Shown piece by piece: positions 48,701 through 60,746 of a DNA stretch of 64,000 bases. The notes under the pieces are model-generated. The model saw nothing but the letters and a program-made list of their open reading frames with translations, was not told the origin of the DNA and made no database searches. Origin of the DNA: Citrus sinensis (lineage: Eukaryota > Streptophyta > Magnoliopsida > Sapindales > Rutaceae); contig NC_068557.1 of assembly GCF_022201045.2 (NCBI RefSeq), forward strand, positions 28,993,501 to 29,057,500, given 5' to 3'. The position numbers were made by a program, and so were the translations under genes. Position 1 is the stretch's first letter. Every line of letters starts with the position of its first letter.

Positions 48701-49091
48701 GAGGTTTGGAAGGAAATTTGATAGGAAGGATCAGCGGGTGGATGTTGAGAGAGCTGATATGGAGAGGCGGAACTGGCGAAATGATAATCGACGGAACAGC
48801 AGGGGGCCTGAAAGGGAGCAGCAGCAGCAGCAGCAGGAGGTGAGGCATCCTTCGCCAGAGACATGGCGCAAGCCAGTGGAGCAGCCGAAACCGGCTTCTG
48901 CTGATGGTGCTGGTCCACGCTATGGAAAAGTAGCTTCAGCTGTAGAACTTGCGCACGCATTTTCAAGATCATTCTCAGATCCAAAATTAGATGATCGATA
49001 TTCAGGGAAAAGGGGCCTCCCTGGCCGGAGCCAGATGCCCTTTTCCCGCTTGACGGGTCCAACCTCAAGGCCACAGATTAATGGCTACTAA
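45716..49091 (+). CDS. eIF4B-like intrinsically disordered protein
   Basis: Six exons, 45716-45816, 46064-47057, 47155-47348, 47923-47959, 48433-48500 and 48605-49091, total 1881 nt and encode 626 residues. The protein is rich in G, S, P, N and R with almost no hydrophobic core, so it is likely disordered. Residues 1-34 (AFGGNTMTLKDFHGGSIPTDLPLPSAPG) and the block NALFGGARPRELVLRERGID (about 431-450, spread over the tiny fourth exon and the fifth) resemble plant eIF4B, a translation-initiation cofactor that binds RNA and stimulates eIF4A. The C-terminal third is basic with RDRR-type runs, a glutamine run at about codon 540 and RSFSDPKLDDR near the end. No RRM was seen. The eIF4B link rests on these short motifs. 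It may be a separate plant-specific family. Confidence 0.75.
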
Positions 49092-50468
49092 TTCTAAAGT
49101 GATTTTACCAGTAATTTGATCTGCACTTGGTGATAAGATTGTATGTTAGGTAGAAAGTTATCTGAGCTGCATGCAAGCTCGTGTCCTGCAGTTCTGGGAA
49201 TGAAAGTTCCTCCACCTAATTTTTTGGAATTTTCTGCAAGATGAACTGCGGACAAAATCAATTGCTATCTTCTTCGGGAGCAAAGCACCTACACACGGAG
49301 CCCCGATTTATTTATTTTTCCCTACTTTCTCTCCTTTTTCATTTTTTGATAACTGTTTGGTTTCTCTTCGTATAGGAGGAGAAAGTGATCTGTTGTCACC
49401 TGGAATTGACAGTGAGGCCACTGTTGCATGACTTTACTATATGCTTTCTTGACACAAAGAGTGCTATTTTACCGATGTGCCGCATATGCTATTGTGTTCA
49501 CTGTGGTAAAAATTGAATTGAACTTGATTCTCAATTCATGGTCCCCAAACCTATCAGCAAATCAATATGAATGTACAAGTGCATCATATGTTTCTTTTTG
49601 TTTTCTGGATTAAAAATTGAATCGCACTTGATTTTCAAGTCATAGTCCTGAAAGTATCAGAAAATCTATATGAATGTGCAAGTTCTCAAGCTTCGTGTTG
49701 GCTTAAACGGTCTATTTCATCTATATCTTTTGTGGGTTCCAGAATCCACTATGTGGCCGTTCTTACAGTCAAGCCACAGCGAAAATTGGCGGCATAAGTA
49801 ACGGAAAAGGCAAAGCGATTTGGTCAAACAAAATTACCCCATTGTTACCAATAAATATATTTCAATCATGAATGCTACTATTAGGTTTCAAGCTTGGAGT
49901 TCTGTGACCGCTACATTTCCTCAGTGGCATTACAAAACAGATCTAAGATTCAGTGTCATATGATATTTTACAAGTTCGTGTTGGTTAACAATATATATGA
50001 AATTAATTCTATCTCTGTATTATTATAAAAGCACATATGGCACCTAATATTTAAAAGACAAGTATAGCTCATATCAAATTCTATGAATTACTCGTACCAA
50101 ATCTCATAACAGCACATAAGAGCAAACGAAGTTCGAATAGGTTATTTTAATCTCATTTAGGTTCTTGGAAGCCTACTGTTACTAATTTTATTTCATTTAA
50201 AAATGTCTCCTAGCTTCTTATTCCCTCCATTGTCTTTCTACTAACAAACAGTTGTCTCTATTATCATTGACTAAAGAACAGCTGATTCAAAGACACCACT
50301 TTCTGCTGCTTATCATCCCATCTCAGTCTGTCACTTCATTTTTCAATATTTTCCCTTTTCGAGACACATCCGAAAAGGTTCATCTTTTCCATACACACAG
50401 CTTTTTCAGCTTCATAAAAGCTTGAACCTGAGTCCTGAAGTGGGTTTTTGTTCTTCTTTAGTTTAACA
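49092..50468. other. Region between the eIF4B-like and NPH3 genes
   Basis: It holds the 3' UTR of the upstream gene, a two-copy 104-bp tandem duplication at 49507-49683, and the promoter of the next gene. No further gene was seen. Confidence 0.45.
49507..49683. repeat. Tandem duplication, 104-bp period, two diverged copies
   Basis: Copies start TAAAAATTGAAT at 49507 and 49611. Each contains an ACTTGATT(C/T)TCAA block and ends in ATATGAATGT(A/G)CAAGT at 49580 and 49683. About one base in six differs. Confidence 0.8.
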
Positions 50469-53187
50469 ATGGAAGTGTGCTGTGACCTTGAGGTCGACGT
50501 CAATGGCGAGGAGACATTCATGGTGGACAAGGTAGCGTGCATCTACTGTAATCCTCGCAACTTTTTCTATTCAAGCTGTAATACATGACATATTTACTAC
50601 CAAGTGATGAATTTTCAGCTTGGTTTTTTTCTTCCGTTTCAGTAATGACTTTTTGTCCTCACAAAATGTCAACTTCATTTTTTGTCAATTTTCCTTTCCT
50701 CTTTTTTTTTTTTTTCGGTGCAGCATTTATTTCCTAGTTCTTCTCAGAGATTATACATACATACATACATACACACACTTTCAGTTCTTCCTTCCACGTT
50801 GCAGGCCGAAGTAGTTGCTATTTTGGCCACCTTGACGTTCTTGCATTTAGTAGCAATCATTTTTAACTACTTTTGTTCTTCTTCTCGTGCTCATTAAATA
50901 CATTCAATTTTTACCAATCATAAAATTATCTCTGTTTCTGTGATACATATTTGTCAATTTTCTTTTGGTTTTCCAGAAGCTATTCTTTCCACTTGTGCTT
51001 TTATGATTTCACTTTTGACAAATTGTATTGAAAGTACGACACATGACAAATTATTGCTGATAGCAGCATCTCACCATAATTTTCCTATGATTGAAAGATT
51101 CTCTTAGTATATGGTTTGGTGCATTTAAATCTTCAGTTGAGTTGGTAGCTACTGAAGCATTACGTGGCTGTTGTTTATTTTAGCTTTCACACCTTTATGT
51201 AGGCAGAAATTTGGATTCTCAATTTCACAAGTTCGAGACTATGTATGTATGTACATTTCATTAATCATTAAATTCCACTCCGTCCACCTTGGCAGAAAAT
51301 TCTTGCATCCTTCTCAGGCAGATTCAACAAGTTATTCAGCGGATTGAATGGTAGTACAAGCAACCTGAAAGTGATATTTCACGATTTTCCTGGCGGCGCA
51401 GAGGGTTTTGAACTCATTGCAAGGTATTGCTACAGCCTTGGCAAAATTAAGATTACTGCCTCAAACATAGTGCTACTAAGCTGCGCTGCACGTTTCATGG
51501 AAATGGGTGGTGATGGCCACGGGAACCTCAATTTGATAGACCAAATTGAAAAATCTCTTGAAGAAATCAGCTATTGGACTTGGCCTGAACTCCTCGTAGC
51601 TTTAAAGCAGTGCCAAGTCTTACTTCCTACAACAGATTATTTGTTTGTACCTGAGAAAGTTTTGAGTGGCTTAGTAGAAAGAATTGCTTTGTCTTTTGTT
51701 GCAAGCCCTTATACATCTTTCTCAGGCAACTTTAACTCTACATTTCAGTTTTCTTGGGACACAGAGAGGTGTGACAGCTTGATGAATATTTGCCGTCAAA
51801 GAAGGTGGTGGTTTGAAGATCTTATGTTTTTGAATGTTGATTTCGTTGACAAGGTGAGTAAGATGATGATAACGCAGAACTTTGAGCACGATCTGATTTG
51901 TAAGTTTCTGTTGCATTATCGAAAATCAAGATTTTGTAGTGCCTCACAAGTTGAGAAGTGCAAAATGACAGAGGTTGTGATCAATCTGCTTTCTTTGCTT
52001 GATAGGAGCACTCCTTCTTGCAAGAGTTTATTCAATATATTTCATGTGGCTTTAAGCTTGAAAATAAGCAGAATTTACAGAAAGAAGTTAGAGAGTCTAA
52101 TAGGTTCACAGCTAGATCAAGCAACTGTGGACTATCTGCTTGTTCCATCTCCATGTGGGAAGGACTATATTTATGATGTAAGTTTGGTTCTGAGGCTTGT
52201 TAAAGTATTTTTGTTTGAGAATAGAAGCTGGTTGTCCATGAGTAGATTGAACAAAGTTGCAGGATTAGTAGACTCATACCTTGCAGAAGTATCCCCAGAT
52301 TCCCACTTAAAGCCTTCTAAGTTTGTGGCATTACTAAAGGTGTTGCCAGATTTCACAAGACAATCTCATGATGGACTCTACCACACCATGGACATGTACC
52401 TTCAGGTACCTTCAGGCATCCTTAAATGCAGAATCATTTGCTTTTGCATTGAATACACTGCACATTTACTTATTTAAGCTTACAGAATTCATTCTAGTGG
52501 GAACATGTGCTTCAGTTGCTTCTTGTGCCTGAGCCATTAACTAGCAGTCAGGTCGTTTAAGTTCCAAAATTTTGATTATATTCATTTTGATTTTTGAATA
52601 TATTGATAAAAAAGGTATCAAAATTTAAATAGTTGTTTGATTTGCAAGTCGGGAAAGGAAGAAAAAAGGATCTTATTTATGACATTACAATCTATCTATC
52701 TTGCAAGCTTGATATGCTAGTTGCTGACTTAGGTTATTTGCAGGTCCATGCTGGACTATGTGAAGAAGAAAAGTTGAGAGTCTTTAGTACACTGAATTAT
52801 GAGAAACTTTCAGCTGATGCTTTGAAACATTTAGCTCAGAACTCAAGGTTTCCATCAAGATTAGCAGTCATATCATTCATTAACCAGCAGTCCAAGCTCA
52901 AATGTTTACACCCGAGAACACACCGGATTGTAAGCTCCAGTAACTCTCTGGACGCTAAGGTTTATATAGCTGAGAAAGCTCATGCTGCAAAAATCATTCA
53001 ATATGCCAAAAGGAATAATATTACAACAACAACTGAGAAGTTTGAAGCACAATTTCGAGGAATGCAAAGGAAGGTGATGGAATTGGAGAAGATCTGCAGC
53101 ATAATGCAGACTGAGATGGGAAATATGTCGCAAAGAAGATTACCTTGGGTAGGCAATACTAGATATCTACCAGGACTCTGTTCTTAA
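50469..53187 (+). CDS. BTB/POZ-NPH3 family protein (At3g22104-like)
   Basis: NPH3/RPT2-family proteins are plant-specific substrate adaptors, several of which bind CUL3 or act with phototropin at the plasma membrane. Three exons, 50469-50531, 51296-52405 and 52744-53187, total 1617 nt and encode 538 residues. A BTB-type domain spans about residues 1-100 (VDVNGEETFMVDK, KILASFSGRFNKLFSG). The NPH3 domain follows (about 170-440), containing WWFEDLMFL, DYLLVPSPCG and GLYHTMDMYLQVHAGLCEEEK. A coiled-coil-like C-terminus (FEAQFRGMQRKVMELEKI) is present. Intron 1 is 764 nt with an (ACAT)n tract. Exon 2 ends at a duplicated TACCTTCAG/GTACCTTCAG, giving two candidate donors 10 nt apart. The first keeps the frame with exon 3. 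The family call is firm. The At3g22104-like subgroup is my recollection. Confidence 0.88.
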
Positions 53188-54757
53188 GGAGAAATCTTAA
53201 TTCTCCCTTTAATTTAAAATTTAAATTTGATATATTATTTTCTTTGCATTGTGTCTCAACATGGGTTGTATATATAGTATGTAAAGTAATAAAATGAAAG
53301 TAAGAAATAGTCTTATGTGTTTAGCTGCATTAATTTCATATGTTATCACTTGGAATGAATTCATCTTATCCAAAAGCCATCACGATTCATAATTTCATAC
53401 ATGAACATTCAACATGATCTTCATAGTAAAAGCTATCAATAAGTTGATGGTAAATTTGCAAGGGTGGGGCACTGTCCAAGGGCAAATACATGAATCCACA
53501 AGACATGTACATATCACACTAAAAAACATTAAACATTGCAGATCTGATCGGTCACGTTTGTAATGTAATGACTAATGAACTCACTGGAGGAAATCGAGAC
53601 ATTGTTGGCAAACATGTCATTTGCAGAAACCGAGGACATTAAATTGGCAATAAGATGTTTCTAAAGAATATTCGTACTGAGCTTACTCACGGCCGACTGC
53701 TTCAGCGAGCTATGCGGCTGAGAGCACGGGCAGTTGCAGGGCTCAACTAAATGTGATCAAAATTTAATCTTAGAGCCTCAGTTAATGGAGCTAGCGTTTC
53801 GTAAACCAACACATTTCTAGTTTTCTGCAACACCCATATCTTCATGTCAAAGCTCACGCAAACCAACAAAAAGTTCCCACATTGATATCGAGCGAAAGGT
53901 TAACAACAATTATCAAAATGATTAACAATGCATGGGTTATGGGTCAAAACTTGGTGAAAATTTAAAAGCAAGACATGTTTCATTGGATACTGGGGTGCCA
54001 TTAATTGCCCATGGTTTACAAGGCGAACCTCAAATGATTCCACCATGCTGCGTGGACCAACATACTTGACATTGAAATTGCATCTTTTCTTCGATTGTAA
54101 TGCAAACATTTTTGTTATTAGTGATGCTATTATATTATTATTAGTTCCCCAATTTGTTGGAACAAGTGACGATTAATGAATGAGTGACAGAAAAAAAAGT
54201 CAAAAACCTTTCTCTTGGGATGTTTCATTACTCGATTTAAATCTTTTGTTTCAGTAAATGTGGTACACTGAGGAATCGCATGGAGCACGTGCGGAATTTC
54301 TCTGCTGAAACGAGCCTGAAAAATCACTGGGCCATCTCTTTGCAAACTTTATTGGACTGGGCCGCAAATTCCTTTGCGTTCGTTGATAAGAAGATTTATT
54401 TTTATTTTTATTTATTTATGTTTCTACACACTAGAAAAGTAAAATGGATCCTGCAATGGTTGTTTCCTATCTCCACCTTTTTTTTTTAATACCTTAGCAA
54501 ATGTCAAATTTTATTTATCGCCTTACACTCTCTTTGTTTATGAAATATTAATAAATATTATGATGTTTTCTATTTACATACACGGTTAAAGTTCAAATCA
54601 ACACTTGCACTCTTTTTTTATTTACAATTCTTTTATAGGTATTAAAGTATTTTTTTTTGTTTTTTTTAATAAGTTGAAGAGTGCTATTACAAGAAACATC
54701 TTATATCATATTATTTAATTCAACACCCTTGATTGGTATACTGTGTGGTTGCTATTA
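53188..54757. other. Gene-free region downstream of the NPH3 gene
   Basis: It contains the 3' UTR. Short frames on both strands (under 75 codons) show no recognisable domain. Confidence 0.4.
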
Positions 54758-54762
54758 AATTA

Positions 54763-55308
54763 TGTTAGGAAATTGATGGGTGAAGCAGAGCCACATCTAA
54801 AATAAAATTGGAAGAAAATAAAGAATAAACACAAAAGAGGACGCTAGGAAATTATGTGGTTCGGCTTTTAGCCTACGTCCACGGGCGAAGACAGAAGGAA
54901 AATATTTCACTAGTAAAATTAAGATTACAAATATTGTAATATTTTGACTCACTACCCAGAACCCTAATACACCCAATCTCTCAAATCCCTAAAACAAGAG
55001 TTTAAAACTCTAACACTCTCAACTCTCAACTCTCAATTCTTTTCACAAATGAATTAGAGAGCTCTAAGATTTTTTGAATGAGTGAAATGAAATGAGGAGC
55101 TCCCTTTTATAGCCAAATATTGGCTATTAAAATAATAATTTTTTTTCTTCCATTTTGGTGTGGTAAACCACCATTTGCAGATTCTTCTTTCTTCTTTGTC
55201 AAAGTTTTTTTTTTTTTTTTCCTTGGGCGGCACCTCCTTGGACTTCAATTTGGGTGCCCAATTTGAAAAATGTTCATGATTTGGCACCGCCCAACCATGA
55301 CTTTGACA
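54763..55308 (-). mobile_element. Solo LTR of a retrotransposon
   Basis: The 546-bp segment begins TGTTAGG and ends TTTGACA, the canonical TG...CA ends. It is flanked by the exact 5-bp target duplication AATTA at 54758-54762 and 55309-55313. Internal sequence contains GTGGTTCGGCTTTTAGCCTACGTCCACGGG (in part: GCCTACGTCCACGGG), a stretch I associate with plant copia-type LTRs, and a TATA box on the minus strand (TATAAAAGGGAG at about 55100-55111), so the LTR reads toward lower coordinates. No internal retroelement sequence is present, so it is a product of LTR-LTR recombination. Confidence 0.85.
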
Positions 55309-55313
55309 AATTA

Positions 55314-57823
55314 TATGTTATATATAAAATAAAAAAATAATAATATTATTAGTTTCGATGTTATTTTTACTATATGTTTAATTATTATTTTTTAATTTAT
55401 TTTTTATACTAAACTTCAAGAAATAGTGAAGAAATACATAGAGATTGAGGAATATTACATCTTCAGTGTTAGCAATGTAAAATTATAAATTTATCCCTAT
55501 TATAATCTAATTGACTAAACTGCCTCGCTTGTGGCAATTTTTTATTTTCAGTTTGGACTCATTCTTGTATTTTGCATTTAAAATTTTACTCCAAAACTAA
55601 TTCATAAGTTTTTTTTTTTTTAGTTCCTCCAACACTACTTTACAAGCAATTTATTTTTTCTCTTTATAAATAAAATATTAGAATTTTCAAAATAAACAAC
55701 AATGACTGAATTCATCTGATATATTAATACTAGCCAAATTACTAAAGATGCGTGGCCTTTGTCAAGAAAAATGACGACTTTTTTGACAGGGTTCTAGATG
55801 ATTTGCTACTGAAAATACTCAATCAATTTTCTTTTGAATTAGCTTTCAGAATTTAGATGATTTATTGGAGAGGAAGAGAGAGGTAGATATAGTGTCATTG
55901 ATCCTGTTGGAGAAAGATCCACACTATAAAAAATTGTCTTTGTTAAAAAAAAATTTTTTTCTTTTTTTTTTTTAGGGATAAAATTATTGCCAAAGAAGCT
56001 TAAATTAAAAAACAAAATCTCTTACTCGGAAATTTCCTTTTGATGCATATGAATATGTCAATGTTGACACATAGGGAAGAAGAAAAAGAGGAAAAAAACC
56101 GCAAAGAATAAGTGTTAAATGAAATTTAACAAAGATTTAGATATAAAAAATTATTTAATATTTATAAAATAATTATAAAATATGATTTTTTTTTTCTTTC
56201 TTTTCTTTGATTGAGTATGAGATTCTTGGTATGTGCAAGGGGTTACTAAAGGCAAGGCTCATGCCTACTATACTGAAGTTATAACCAGCTGGTAGCTGTA
56301 CTGCATGGGAAAAAGGATCTAAACATAAATATAAAGTGTTTAACGTAATTTAACATTTATTATGGTATCGAAGATAAAAGTGGAGTGCGGTATACAACCA
56401 TTGAAATAATAACAAGTTTATTGGATTACTATGACATTTGCTTCAAGTTATTCATAAATAAAAGCTATATATGGTAATAGGATATGACTTGAAAACTCTT
56501 CCCGTCCTATTCAAGGGAATATATAGGTTGAAAGAGCAATGATTGATCTGTTTTATCCTTGTTCTCTATCTAGGTCTTGAACACTATGCCCATCTCCATG
56601 CTAATACATACAATGGGAATATCTCACAAGGTTCAACAACATGAATTCACTTGTTGCTTCTTGCTTCAAATAAGAGAGAATCTTTATTAGCTTCGTGTAG
56701 TTTTACCTTCTTCCACATTTGTCTCATCAAATCCTTTATATGCATATGGATTTACTTGGATCTTTTTTTTTTTTCAAGATAATATATACCTTCTACTTAA
56801 TCAACTTAGTAAATTTAGATAAATTTATTGAACACATTCTAATATTTATTTTTTTGATATTTTTGAATAAAGGTCCAGCTATATTCCAAACTTTTGACTC
56901 CACGTGATACACGGCTCAACTATATTCCAAACTTGGGTCTTCCATGCGAAGGCCACTTGCATTCATTTCTATTTCGAAAAGTTCTCAATGTTGTGGATCA
57001 AATAGGAAAGTATCCAGACATGCATGCAAACAATACAAATGATATAAAGATAAAGGGGACTAATGATAATAATCAAGACAAATGTGTGGAAGACAAGCTA
57101 CGGTGCATTTGTTGAACTCTCTAAATGTCGACGAGTGGCAAGAGTTGGATTGTTGGTACAACATGAAATGTGCAGAACACCCTTCGAATTAATAAGTGAA
57201 AAACACTCTATACAAGCCCAGTGGTGGGGAGCTATTTTCACAGCGCTCATCAACTTGTTTGTTGTTTTTTTTTTCCCCCCTTCTAATTTTCACTGAAAAA
57301 TTAGTAAAATTGTGTTACATGGAAAGTCCACTAATTTTAACCCCCCAAAAAAAAAAAGAGTTTCACGAATATTGTGCTATTTAAACCAACTAAATTTCTC
57401 AATACTCATTTTTATGAATTAAAATTTTTGTTATGAAAATATAACTTGGTCAATTATTTATTTGATTTTGTTCTCTCTTCTTTCATTTATGATGAATTAA
57501 ATGTTGAATAGTAATCATGATGTCCAAATATATTTGACGATTAGGTTTATTGTGTAGTGGCTGCTAAAAAAAAGTTATATACTTTTTATATTTTTTTTAA
57601 AGTACTTTGTGCTGATTGGTAATTGTCTTCTAGGTATTTTTGTAATTTAATTTTTTCAAATTATAACTGAGTTAGGAGAGTAATTTTGTGGGCGTAATTA
57701 AATAGTTCATCCAAAAGAGAATTAGGATAAAACTTATAAAATGGAAATTAAAAAGTTACTCTCCTTACAACTTATTTGAGCCACATAATTTTTCATAGAA
57801 AAGGAGACTGATTAATTAATTAA
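55314..57823. other. Gene-free A+T-rich region
   Basis: No gene recognised. Open frames at 56719-57384 (60-77 codons) have no recognisable domain. Homopolymer T runs at 55609-55621 and 55960-55972. Confidence 0.4.
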
Positions 57824-60746
57824 TTAATAAACTCCTTCAGTGGGTACGCTTTCAGAGAGTAGGGACTTAATGAAATGTTCGAGGCTTGGTAGGCGTTGGT
57901 TGTCATCGTAACTGTACATCAAGGGGACCATTCTTGCAAGATTGAGAGAAGCCCTCGTGAACGATGCTGAGAATGGATTTGGGCAGAGGCATTCTTTGTT
58001 GAGCCGCTTCCATGCGTCTGAAATTTTATTGATAGCACTCTTTTGTGCCTCTTCGGCGGCAGAATATCGGTGTTCCTTCATGTAGTAATGGATGTAAGAT
58101 CCATCCTTACCATCTTGATTCTCATCCTGCAACAAAAAGTGAACAAGATTACCATATAATTCTATCAACTGAAGTCCAATTAATTTTTATGCGGATGCCA
58201 TGCATGTATCATCGTACAATAAGACGACTCATCTTGGACTCATCAGCAAATATAACAATGCTTGCGTCAAACAGTAATCCAGCAATAATTTTCGGTCCCT
58301 ACCTGTCAGCATTTATTATTGAGCGGTCACGCTCATACATGTTCAACAGTTCCATAATAATGTTTGGGCAAATGTTATGTTACAATTAATGTAACATACA
58401 CACTCAACAACAACCACACAAATTATGTGAGCCTATTATTTGTGTAATTATTATTGAGTGTGTATGTTACATTAATTGTAACATAGGGCTCCCGTTTGTT
58501 TGATACTTTTATTTCTCAATTGATTCTTCTTTTAGATATTTTCGAATTTCTTGTGGCTGTCAAATACTTTGTAAGTACGCGATACACACATTATCCTCAT
58601 TAATTAGTCGTAGTGTACAGCGATAGGGAGGGGGGCCCACCTTTGCACTTCCCAAGTCATCCCAGAGCCGAAGAATTGTTGCGGTTGATGATATTATGGC
58701 CGGGTTACTGTCAATAAGCTCCACCGTTTCCTCAGTTATACCATGACCTAGGAGAAAAAAAATGTGGACCAGTGCCACATGTACTCCTGAACTCTCAATC
58801 CCATTCTTCAAGTATTCTTCAGACTCAGGCATGTGTCCAGAAGCAAACCATTTGGCTTCTACTAGAAATGCTTTGCACAAACTTGTCCACTGCGGCAATC
58901 AATTATTCAATACTGGGTTCCACTATCATATGACATCAAAAAGTTTGTGACAATCATGGCAATATATTTATATGATTCATACCGCATTTCGGAGGGACTG
59001 TACTGGGTTATACCCATGCTTCTTATAGACCTTGTAGCTGATTTCGTTAGTGATATCGTCAAGAGCTTTGAAACATATCTTCATGTACTCAGGCAATTGA
59101 CCCATTGCGGCAAGATCCCATCTAGAATCAATTGTTTTCTTAGTCAATTGGGAGATTTAATTGTAAAAGAGAAGTACTATATATACGGGTTTAAATTCAA
59201 TATTCTTGATATATGCATACCTAGTAATAGTTTCTGTGAAGAGAATAAGTTCATCAAGCGTCCCATAAACATCAAATATGTCGTCAATAATGTAGATGAG
59301 GGAAATGGGTTTTGTGAGCTCCACTCTTTGCTCTGACAAGCTTGGATCTGTGAGGCAAGCCATAGACCAAATGTACCATTTAAATGGTTGGTCTCTTGCA
59401 AACGGCAACTTCTTAGCCAAACCGAGGTCTTTCCACCATCTAATGAACAATATTGTATTAACAACCGGTTAAGAGTTAATTAGACGGTAGTAATTCTGAA
59501 AATGACAGCATAATTAATATTCATGTAGTCATAAAAAATACTTACTTGGTTACTTGAACAATCTCTTTGTGGTGTAAGGCGTGTACCATGTTGAAATCTT
59601 TTTTCGCTATTTCTTTTAAAACATGCAGCATCCATCGACGTTCACCTTGGAAATTGCCAAAGAAAACGTCTTTGGCCATAAATCTGGGCAAGCTTTTGTG
59701 GTATGGATGCCTCAACGTATTCCCGATAGCTAGAGCTTGATTGTGATCAAGATGTGTCATGCACTCATTGAGCATCTTCGCACTAAATTGTCCAGCTTCG
59801 TCAAGCCCTTCTTCGCCTGCTATGCTTAGCTGCGAAGCTTCATATACTTCCATCAATCTCCCTATGTCTTCACTTACGTTGAACTGGCTGAATCTCCCTT
59901 CCTTGATCATAAAGTTGTTAAACATATCTGTTTCAAAATAATTATAAAAACAAGTAAAATAAATATATTGTCGTTTCACGTAATTAAGTAACAAAATGGG
60001 TAATAATTGATAAATTAATTAAAATGATTAATTAAGGGGGCAGTTACGCTTCATTATATTTTTGCTCTTTTTACTTTATATTTCATTAAATATCCTCGCT
60101 TGCCGAGGTTAATTAAAAAAGAATAATTATGCACATAACCCACCCGCAGGCACGTAGTAACCTTCTTGTCTCAGCAGCCGAAAGCGAAGGGCAACCTCTT
60201 GAAGATCATGGAGGTGACCACCACAAGTGGAAGATATGATATATTGCCTTTGTAAAATTTCTTCAATCTCATCTTTGAAAAGGTACTCAATGCCTAGCCG
60301 TTGAACAGCATCAATCATGACTAATCCTTCAAAAGAATTTCCCCCGACTAGGCTAAATATGTGCTTGAGATCCTTCAGTTTCCGAGAATGTTCGACTTGA
60401 ATATCATGCTCCTATAAGGATATCAAACAGAATTACAGAATACTCATCAGCTTATCAATTAATTAATATTTTAAAAGCTTAATCACAATAATAAATAAAA
60501 ATTGATATACTATATAAAAATTAACCAACTTACGAAGAAGCTGGGGTGTCTAGTTGTGTGGGTGAAGTGTTTAAGGGGAGAAGAAGCGACTGTATTGTCA
60601 CTAGTAATGCCCCCTTTTTGATAGATAGTAGGCGAAGGAGTAAATTCAATGAGGTTAGGTCTGCTAGTTTTTGAAATCTTATCTGGAGCCTTTGAAATGT
60701 GGGAGGTACCGGACAACTTTGCTCTAGAACTGGAAGAGAAAGCCAT
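57824..60746 (-). CDS. Terpene synthase, TPS-g, linalool/nerolidol-synthase-like
   Basis: TPS-g enzymes make acyclic alcohols such as linalool (from GPP) or nerolidol (from FPP). Seven exons, 60746-60534, 60411-60144, 59927-59546, 59439-59221, 59121-58983, 58889-58641 and 58126-57824, total 1773 nt and encode 590 residues. RRx8W is absent, the hallmark of TPS-g. Motifs: R303-D-Q305 (the usual TPS-g form in [15 protein letters not shown]), D340-D-I-F-D344 (DDxxD) and D484-D485-L-G-S488-x3-E492 (metal binding). The first 70 residues are rich in S, T and K and could be a plastid transit peptide, which would favour a monoterpene product, but this is uncertain. Intron 6 holds a hairpin MITE. A TATAAATT sits about 90 bp upstream. 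A second TPS-g gene starts 2.2 kb away in the opposite direction. Confidence 0.9.
58368..58490. mobile_element. Hairpin MITE in TPS-g intron 6
   Basis: Perfect 32-bp arms at 58376-58407 and 58454-58485 (containing TATGTTACAATTAATGTAAC and its reverse complement) flank a 46-nt loop that has weaker self-complementarity. It lies wholly inside the intron at 58127-58640. Confidence 0.85.

Noticed and set aside
48640-49074. 144-codon frame antisense to the last eIF4B-like exon
   Set aside because: Shadow frame over a CAG/GGA-rich exon with no independent support.
52633-52743. Open frame extending exon 3 of the NPH3 gene upstream
   Set aside because: NPH3 family homology joins exon 2 (MDMYLQ) directly to VHAGLCEEEK, so this segment is intron that happens to be open.
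56580-57384. Short plus-strand frames suggesting a gene remnant
   Set aside because: No domain could be recognised with any confidence in any frame and no splice structure links them.
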